From contig CALQJX020000021.1 in NCBI GenBank assembly GCA_943331005.2, positions 9,574-73,573 of the forward strand: DNA of 64,000 bases, written 5' to 3'. A program made the translations under genes and the position numbers. Below the pieces are notes generated by a model. The model saw only the letters and a list, made by a program, of their open reading frames with translations, was not told the DNA's origin and ran no database searches. The DNA is from Bordetella parapertussis. Lineage in GTDB: Bacteria > Bacteroidota > Bacteroidia > Chitinophagales > Chitinophagaceae. Below are positions 59,901 to 64,000 of the stretch, piece after piece. The stretch's first letter is position 1, and every line of letters begins with the position of its first letter.

Positions 59901-61067
59901 ATGGCAAAACGCTTTGCTTTACTGGGACTGACTATGCTGGGATGCATCAGCGCCTCAGAAGTGACCGCACAGAATCTGAATGGCACCAATGCTACGTTTG
60001 TAACTACAGCGGTTCCATTTTTACGTATATCTCCTGATGCCCGTGCCGGTGCAATGGGTGATGCAGGTATTGCGGTATCTCCGGACCCCAACTCACAGTA
60101 CTGGAACGTATCTAAGATACCTTTTACAGATAAATCTTATGGTATTTCGGCCACTTACACCCCATGGCTGAAGGATCTGGTGCCAGATATCTTCCTTGCT
60201 TACCTTTCTGGTTATGCTAAATTCGGCAAAGAGCAGGAGCAGGCTTTCAGTGCATCCATGCGTTATTTTTCGCTCGGCAATATAAACTACACTGATGTTA
60301 CAGGTCTATCGACCGGTACCGGTATGCCACGTGAATACGCTTTCGATCTAGGCTACTCACGCAAACTGTCAGAATACCTTTCTACGGGTCTTAGCATGAG
60401 GTATATACATTCCTCTCTGGCATCTGGTGTAGCTATGACCTCACTGGGTAGCGACTACAAACCAGGTAATGCTGTTGCTGCTGATTTGGGTGTATACTAC
60501 ACAAAATCAAAAGAAAAAACTGAAGACAAGATCAATACTTTCAACTTCGGTGCAGTAGTAAGCAACCTGGGTTCTAAAATTTCTTACAATTCAAACACCA
60601 AAAACTTCATACCAATGAACCTTGGCGTGGGTGTTGCATACACAGCACAAATGGATCAGTACAACAAGATCACATTTGCACTGGACCTGAACAAACTCCT
60701 GGTTCCATCTCTGGCTTCAGCCGATACTCAGATCTCTATGGTAAACGGCATCTTTAAATCTTTCTCAACAGGCGATCAGGTGAAGCAGATAAACGCATCA
60801 CTGGGTATGGAATACTGGTATCAGAATACCATCGCATTCCGTGCAGGTTACTTCTATGAAGATAAAGACAATGGCGACCGTCAGTATATTACCTGCGGCG
60901 TTGGTGTACGATACAATGTATTCCAGCTGAATGCTTCTTACCTTGTACCACAGGGTTCAGGCATCACCCGTAACCCACTTTCTAATACACTTCGTTTCAG
61001 CCTTATGTTCGAATTCGACAAACTACAGGACAAAGTGAGCACTAAAGACGATAGCTCAAAAGAATAA
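59901..61067 (+). CDS. porV: T9SS outer-membrane protein PorV (LptO)
   Basis: A 388-residue outer-membrane barrel. The signal peptide ends SEVTA-Q. The family signature PFLRISPDARAGAMGDAG lies near residue 35, followed by AVSPDPNSQYWNVSKIPF. FadL-like strands continue to the C-terminus, where TLRFSLMFEFDKL closes the barrel. PorV shuttles cargo from SprA to the PorU/Z attachment complex and is required for secretion. The frame extends to TTG 59865, but that codon is part of the promoter. It is last in the porU-porV pair and followed by a terminator. Confidence 0.96.
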   Translation: MAKRFALLGLTMLGCISASEVTAQNLNGTNATFVTTAVPFLRISPDARAGAMGDAGIAVSPDPNSQYWNVSKIPFTDKSYGISATYTPWLKDLVPDIFLAYLSGYAKFGKEQEQAFSASMRYFSLGNINYTDVTGLSTGTGMPREYAFDLGYSRKLSEYLSTGLSMRYIHSSLASGVAMTSLGSDYKPGNAVAADLGVYYTKSKEKTEDKINTFNFGAVVSNLGSKISYNSNTKNFIPMNLGVGVAYTAQMDQYNKITFALDLNKLLVPSLASADTQISMVNGIFKSFSTGDQVKQINASLGMEYWYQNTIAFRAGYFYEDKDNGDRQYITCGVGVRYNVFQLNASYLVPQGSGITRNPLSNTLRFSLMFEFDKLQDKVSTKDDSSKE

Positions 61068-61089
61068 TCGATCTACTCTTCAACTCTTT

Positions 61090-61127
61090 AAAAAAGTCCG
61101 GACAGATAGCTGTCCGGACTTTTTTTA
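61090..61127. terminator. Bidirectional terminator after porV
   Basis: AGTCCGGACAG (61095-61105), loop ATAG, CTGTCCGGACT (61110-61120), flanked by an A run and a T run; strong on the plus strand. Confidence 0.93.
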
Positions 61128-61233
61128 TGGAATTATATCATAACTAACGCTGCCTCTACACTATAATACAGGCAACGAATTACTCCCGGCAAAATGACTG
61201 TGATATCCAAAAGACACACGTCCCAAAAGGCAT

Positions 61234-61267
61234 AAAAAAAACTTCGCCGGCATAAACCAGGCGGAGT
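61234..61267 (-). terminator. Terminator of the serine hydrolase gene
   Basis: On the minus strand ACTCCGCC pairs with GGCGAAGT (one G-T wobble) across a 12-nt loop, then eight T residues. It lies 50 nt after the stop codon. Confidence 0.75.
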
Positions 61268-61317
61268 GTCATTAAATATAATATCGGAAAGCAATCAGAA
61301 GAAGCGTGTATGAAACA

Positions 61318-62514
61318 CTAACCTTCATCATCAAAACCATTACCTACTTCTATTCCTTTTACAATGCTATAGATAACAGGAGCCTGCCTGTAAATATTCT
61401 TATTGAACTTGTTGCCCAGCACTACTATGGTCATATTCTCTTTGATGAGCCTGTAGAAGGAAGTATTGTTGCCATGCCACCAACCATTGTGGTATATGAT
61501 CTTGTTTCCGTTGGGGTAGCAAAGCATACGCCAGCCAAGACCATAATTCTTCACACCCGGCTTCTCGAAACTGCATGGACCGTAAGAAAGCTCTATAGCT
61601 TCATTGCTGAGCAGTGTTCTGTTATAGAAAGACTGATCCCAACGGAACATATCCTGCACTGTACTGAAAATACCCTTATCCCCTGTAACCCCGTCGGCAA
61701 ACATATCGGGTTCACGGCTCCAGTTATATCGGTAACTAATAGCTGCATTTGCAGGCAGACCTTTACGAGGGTCGTAAACGAATGTATTGCTCATACCCAA
61801 TGGCGCAAAGATGTATTTAGCCATAAATTCGCTGTAGGGCATCCCCGATACGTTCTCAATGATACGTGCAAGTATGGCAAAGTTGGTATTACAGTATTTA
61901 AACCGCTTATCAGGTCGCGCTTCAGCATGCGGCTTATGATTGATCATGAGCTGCACCATCTTTTCGTTGGTAATTAGCGTGTTCTGATCTTTGTGATAAA
62001 CAGGCACCCAATGGGTGTAATCGGGCAGACCCGACCTGTGATTGAGCAACATGCGCAGCGTAATATTAGGATACGGGAAACCTGGTATATACTGCTGAAC
62101 GGTATGATCGATGTTCAATTGTTTGTGCTCATTCAGATAGAGAATAGCCGCCCCTGTAAATGTTTTGGAAATAGATGCCAACTGGGATGATGAAGCAAAA
62201 TTGAGTGGCATTTTATGTTCGCGGTTGCTATAGCCGAAGTAACGCTCGTATATAACTTTACCTCTGTAGCCAACCAGCACAGCGCCATTGAAACCAGCAC
62301 GAACCTGTGTCTGATAATATTTATCAAGTTGCTGGATAATATCTCTTCCTGCTTCACTTACAGTATCATAAACCAACAACGAAGCTCCTGGTTTTAACGG
62401 AGCCTCGTGAAAACCACCCTTGGGATGAGCTGATGCAGGCTGCGTAGGTGAGTGGCAGGCTATAAGCAACAGTGACAAGAGAAATATTACTATATAAGAA
62501 GGTGTCAATCTCAT
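61318..62514 (-). CDS. Beta-lactamase-like serine hydrolase, lipoprotein
   Basis: A 398-residue lipoprotein of the class C beta-lactamase/penicillin-binding-protein family. ATG 62514 gives a signal ending LLLIAC. The three motifs are SISK (Ser-x-x-Lys, near residue 115), YCN (Tyr-x-Asn) and HNG (Lys/His-x-Gly), with FASSSQLASISKTFTGAAI as the family context. Members act as peptidases, esterases or D-aminopeptidases, less often true beta-lactamases, and substrate cannot be predicted. The frame is open a little further upstream (to 62535). It is convergent with porV and has its own terminator. Confidence 0.9.
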   Translation of the reverse strand: MRLTPSYIVIFLLSLLLIACHSPTQPASAHPKGGFHEAPLKPGASLLVYDTVSEAGRDIIQQLDKYYQTQVRAGFNGAVLVGYRGKVIYERYFGYSNREHKMPLNFASSSQLASISKTFTGAAILYLNEHKQLNIDHTVQQYIPGFPYPNITLRMLLNHRSGLPDYTHWVPVYHKDQNTLITNEKMVQLMINHKPHAEARPDKRFKYCNTNFAILARIIENVSGMPYSEFMAKYIFAPLGMSNTFVYDPRKGLPANAAISYRYNWSREPDMFADGVTGDKGIFSTVQDMFRWDQSFYNRTLLSNEAIELSYGPCSFEKPGVKNYGLGWRMLCYPNGNKIIYHNGWWHGNNTSFYRLIKENMTIVVLGNKFNKNIYRQAPVIYSIVKGIEVGNGFDDEG

Positions 62515-62636
62515 AAAACGATACAGAAACAGCAATATACTATTAGAAAATGAAGGATAAAAGTTAAAAGGAAAAAGGCAGGAGCTTATGTTAACGCAAT
62601 ATCCACAATGGCAAAAACAGAAATGATAATCAATGT

Positions 62637-63230
62637 TTAATGCATGTTATTAATTTCCTCTTTAGCAAATCTGACCATATCTCCTATGAAATCCAGGTAA
62701 CATTGATTCAACTGGTAGTAGCCCGAAACAAAGGTGGTGTATGCCTGTTCTATGGGAGGAATATATTTAGCTCTGCGCTCCAGCCCTTTCAGCGACCGCT
62801 CCATTCCTTTAAGATTCCGGTAATTGAGCAGCCAGTTATGTTCCTTCATATGCGGGAAATAACCGGCAAAAATCAGGGGCAGGTGCTCCAGATGATCGTC
62901 GAGTGCAGTATATACCTGCTGTGTAAATAGCTGCAGCTCTTCTGCTGTGGCGAAATAAGCCGGGTCGTTTGCCAGAAAATGATCGAACAGGGTATCGATG
63001 ATGGCACCGGAATACAGACCATAATCTGCCCTGAAAAGCAATTTAGCTCTCATTACAGCCGGATGTCTGTCGGCCATGGCATCTATAGACCTGTGTAGTT
63101 GTATACCATTCCTAATGCCCTCAGGAAAGGCCTCTAAAGCCAGTTTACCCTTTACATGGTCTCCTATCATATTTCCCACAAGCACACCACTATTCCCAAA
63201 CGAAAGGAATGCATGACCAAGGTAATTCAT
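62637..63230 (-). CDS. acpH: Acyl carrier protein phosphodiesterase (AcpH family)
   Basis: A 197-residue protein of the DUF479/AcpH family. It opens NYLGHAFLSF, then NMIGDHVKGK, GIQLHRSID and FDHFLAND, the metal-binding His/Asp arrangement of the HD-like family. The family removes the phosphopantetheine arm from acyl carrier protein; in Bacteroidota the function is inferred from homology. It stands alone, divergent from a small lipoprotein gene. Confidence 0.9.
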   Translation of the reverse strand: MNYLGHAFLSFGNSGVLVGNMIGDHVKGKLALEAFPEGIRNGIQLHRSIDAMADRHPAVMRAKLLFRADYGLYSGAIIDTLFDHFLANDPAYFATAEELQLFTQQVYTALDDHLEHLPLIFAGYFPHMKEHNWLLNYRNLKGMERSLKGLERRAKYIPPIEQAYTTFVSGYYQLNQCYLDFIGDMVRFAKEEINNMH

Positions 63231-63300
63231 GCCGCTAAACTACGATTTTATAAAACGCACAACAACAGAATAAAGTGATAAGAAAAGCTTAAGAGAATTC

Positions 63301-63308
63301 TATTTTTG
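63301..63308 (+). promoter_or_regulatory. -7 box (TATTTTTG) of the small lipoprotein gene
   Basis: Exact TAnnTTTG match, ending 8 nt before ATG 63317. Confidence 0.65.
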
Positions 63309-63316
63309 CAAAATCT

Positions 63317-63757
63317 ATGAAATCCGCCATCTCATTTCAGCTCATCAGTCTGGTACTGCTTAGCATAACTTCCTGCAAATCCGGTCAGCGTAGTACCAAT
63401 GTTACCATTGTTACCAATGTAGCTCCCGGCACAGTTATTGATAGTTTCAGCGAACCTGTTACAGAGGACAAGCTGAATCATTTCAATTACACAGTCAAGA
63501 TAATTGCAGATAGTGCAGCAGACAAGGGCATATATATAGCTGAGGCCGCATATGGCCCGAATGTGGCAAGGGGAAAATTTACAATGCCAAAGGGCATGGA
63601 GCAGGCTAAACCCATATTGAAAAAGTGCGCTTCCGGTCACTGCAACATTGTGGGCTTCAGGTTAGACGGAGACACCACTTTCTATGACTACTTTGAAATT
63701 AACAGCACAAAGACCGAAACCGGCATGCGTTACATTAACAGTTATTCTTTTGAATAA
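63317..63757 (+). CDS. Small lipoprotein of unknown function
   Basis: A 146-residue protein with signal LISLVLLSITSC (lipobox). The mature part has no membrane segment and seems to be one beta-rich domain, with two more cysteines close together (KKCASGHCNIVG) that could pair. I recognise no family. It has its own promoter and is followed by a bidirectional hairpin. Confidence 0.82.
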   Translation: MKSAISFQLISLVLLSITSCKSGQRSTNVTIVTNVAPGTVIDSFSEPVTEDKLNHFNYTVKIIADSAADKGIYIAEAAYGPNVARGKFTMPKGMEQAKPILKKCASGHCNIVGFRLDGDTTFYDYFEINSTKTETGMRYINSYSFE

Positions 63758-63791
63758 AAACAATGATCTCTTTACATTGCTCTCAAATACA

Positions 63792-63819
63792 AAAGCGGCT
63801 TCCTTCCGGAAGCCGCTTT
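63792..63819. terminator. Bidirectional hairpin between convergent genes
   Basis: AAAGCGGCTTCC (63792-63803), loop TTCC, GGAAGCCGCTTT (63808-63819), a 12-bp perfect stem with short T runs on both sides. Confidence 0.85.
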
Positions 63820-63847
63820 CTATTTTATGATCCTCTATTTTATGATA

Positions 63848-64000
63848 TTATCTGATAAGTGTAACGTCACCTTTCACTTCCATTACTTTACCACCGCAGT
63901 CATACTTCAGGTAGTAGAAGTATACGCCCATATCCTGTGGTACGCCACTGTAAGTACCATCCCAGTGTGGATTGCTGTTGGCAGACTCAAACACTGTCTG
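63848..64000 (-). CDS. C-terminal end of a T9SS type B cargo protein (partial)
   Basis: The minus-strand frame enters from the right edge and ends at TAA 63848-63850; 50 residues are present. They match the gliding-motility-associated C-terminal (type B) sorting domain: WDGTYSGVPQDMGVYFYYLKY, then CGGKVMEVKGDVTLIR. Type B domains are seen on large adhesins such as SprB-like proteins and on other long secreted proteins, and need SprF-like partners. The body of the protein lies outside the window. Confidence 0.9.
   Translation of the reverse strand, partial: QTVFESANSNPHWDGTYSGVPQDMGVYFYYLKYDCGGKVMEVKGDVTLIR

Noticed and set aside
1..64000. CRISPR arrays, prophage, insertion sequences or rRNA operons
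   Set aside because: No array of regularly spaced repeats, transposase, integrase, phage gene or rRNA motif was seen; direct repeats found are short or coding.

Overview
The window looks like the core chromosome of a Bacteroidota bacterium, most likely in the Chitinophagales/Chitinophagaceae. The evidence is a type IX secretion/gliding gene set (SprA, GldJ, PorU, PorV), several T9SS cargo proteins, promoters of the Bacteroidota TAnnTTTG type, few Shine-Dalgarno sequences and signal peptides that usually end just before a glutamine. The genus cannot be named from the sequence alone. No rRNA, CRISPR array, insertion sequence, phage gene or integrase was seen; it reads as ordinary vertically inherited sequence.

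Layout: 1-5900 holds the tail of a T9SS cargo gene, a non-coding stretch with a hexanucleotide repeat, tRNA-Asp (minus), a phospholipase D-like lipoprotein, an ECF sigma factor with a membrane partner, and an LpxR-type lipid A deacylase. 6000-13200 holds a BadF/NAGK-type kinase, a very large TamB homologue that seems to start at CTG, and a T9SS cargo protein. 13300-22200 holds an ABC exporter, a Nudix hydrolase, a sugar aminotransferase plus RfbC, a CNNM/CBS protein, 3-hydroxyanthranilate dioxygenase, an unknown acidic protein divergent from a HipA-like kinase/DUF3037 pair, and a Bcp peroxiredoxin. 22200-33800 holds ruvA-sprA, a polytopic membrane protein, rbfA and a LolC/E-type permease. 33800-42600 holds a glycosyltransferase, clpS, a DPP-IV-like peptidase, a small GldL-like membrane protein, mnmA and aroB-aroA-aroC. 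42700-50700 holds two T9SS cargo proteins, a DUF6580-like membrane protein, recQ, a probable outer-membrane protein and a small Cys-rich lipoprotein. 50700-64000 holds glutaminyl cyclase, lspA, zapA, murF, gldJ, porU, porV, a serine hydrolase, ACP phosphodiesterase, a small lipoprotein and the end of a T9SS type-B cargo gene.

The main theme is envelope export. SprA is the outer-membrane translocon, PorU/PorV form the cell-surface sortase and shuttle, and GldJ is a motility/secretion lipoprotein. Five window proteins carry T9SS C-terminal signals. LspA matures the lipoproteins, the glutaminyl cyclase is expected to cap the exposed N-terminal glutamines, and TamB, LpxR, the Lol-like permease and MurF serve envelope assembly. 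Housekeeping genes (tRNA, ruvA, recQ, rbfA, clpS, mnmA, aroBAC, zapA) are interspersed.

The most notable features are an apparent CUG start for tamB, a set of genes whose TAnnTTTG promoter lies only 4-8 nt before the start codon (suggesting leaderless mRNAs), a sigma-factor partner that combines an inner-membrane anchor with a barrel-like C-terminus, a lysine-rich insertion in SprA, and a kinase/DUF3037 pair with an unknown divergent neighbour. No clearly new multi-gene system was found.
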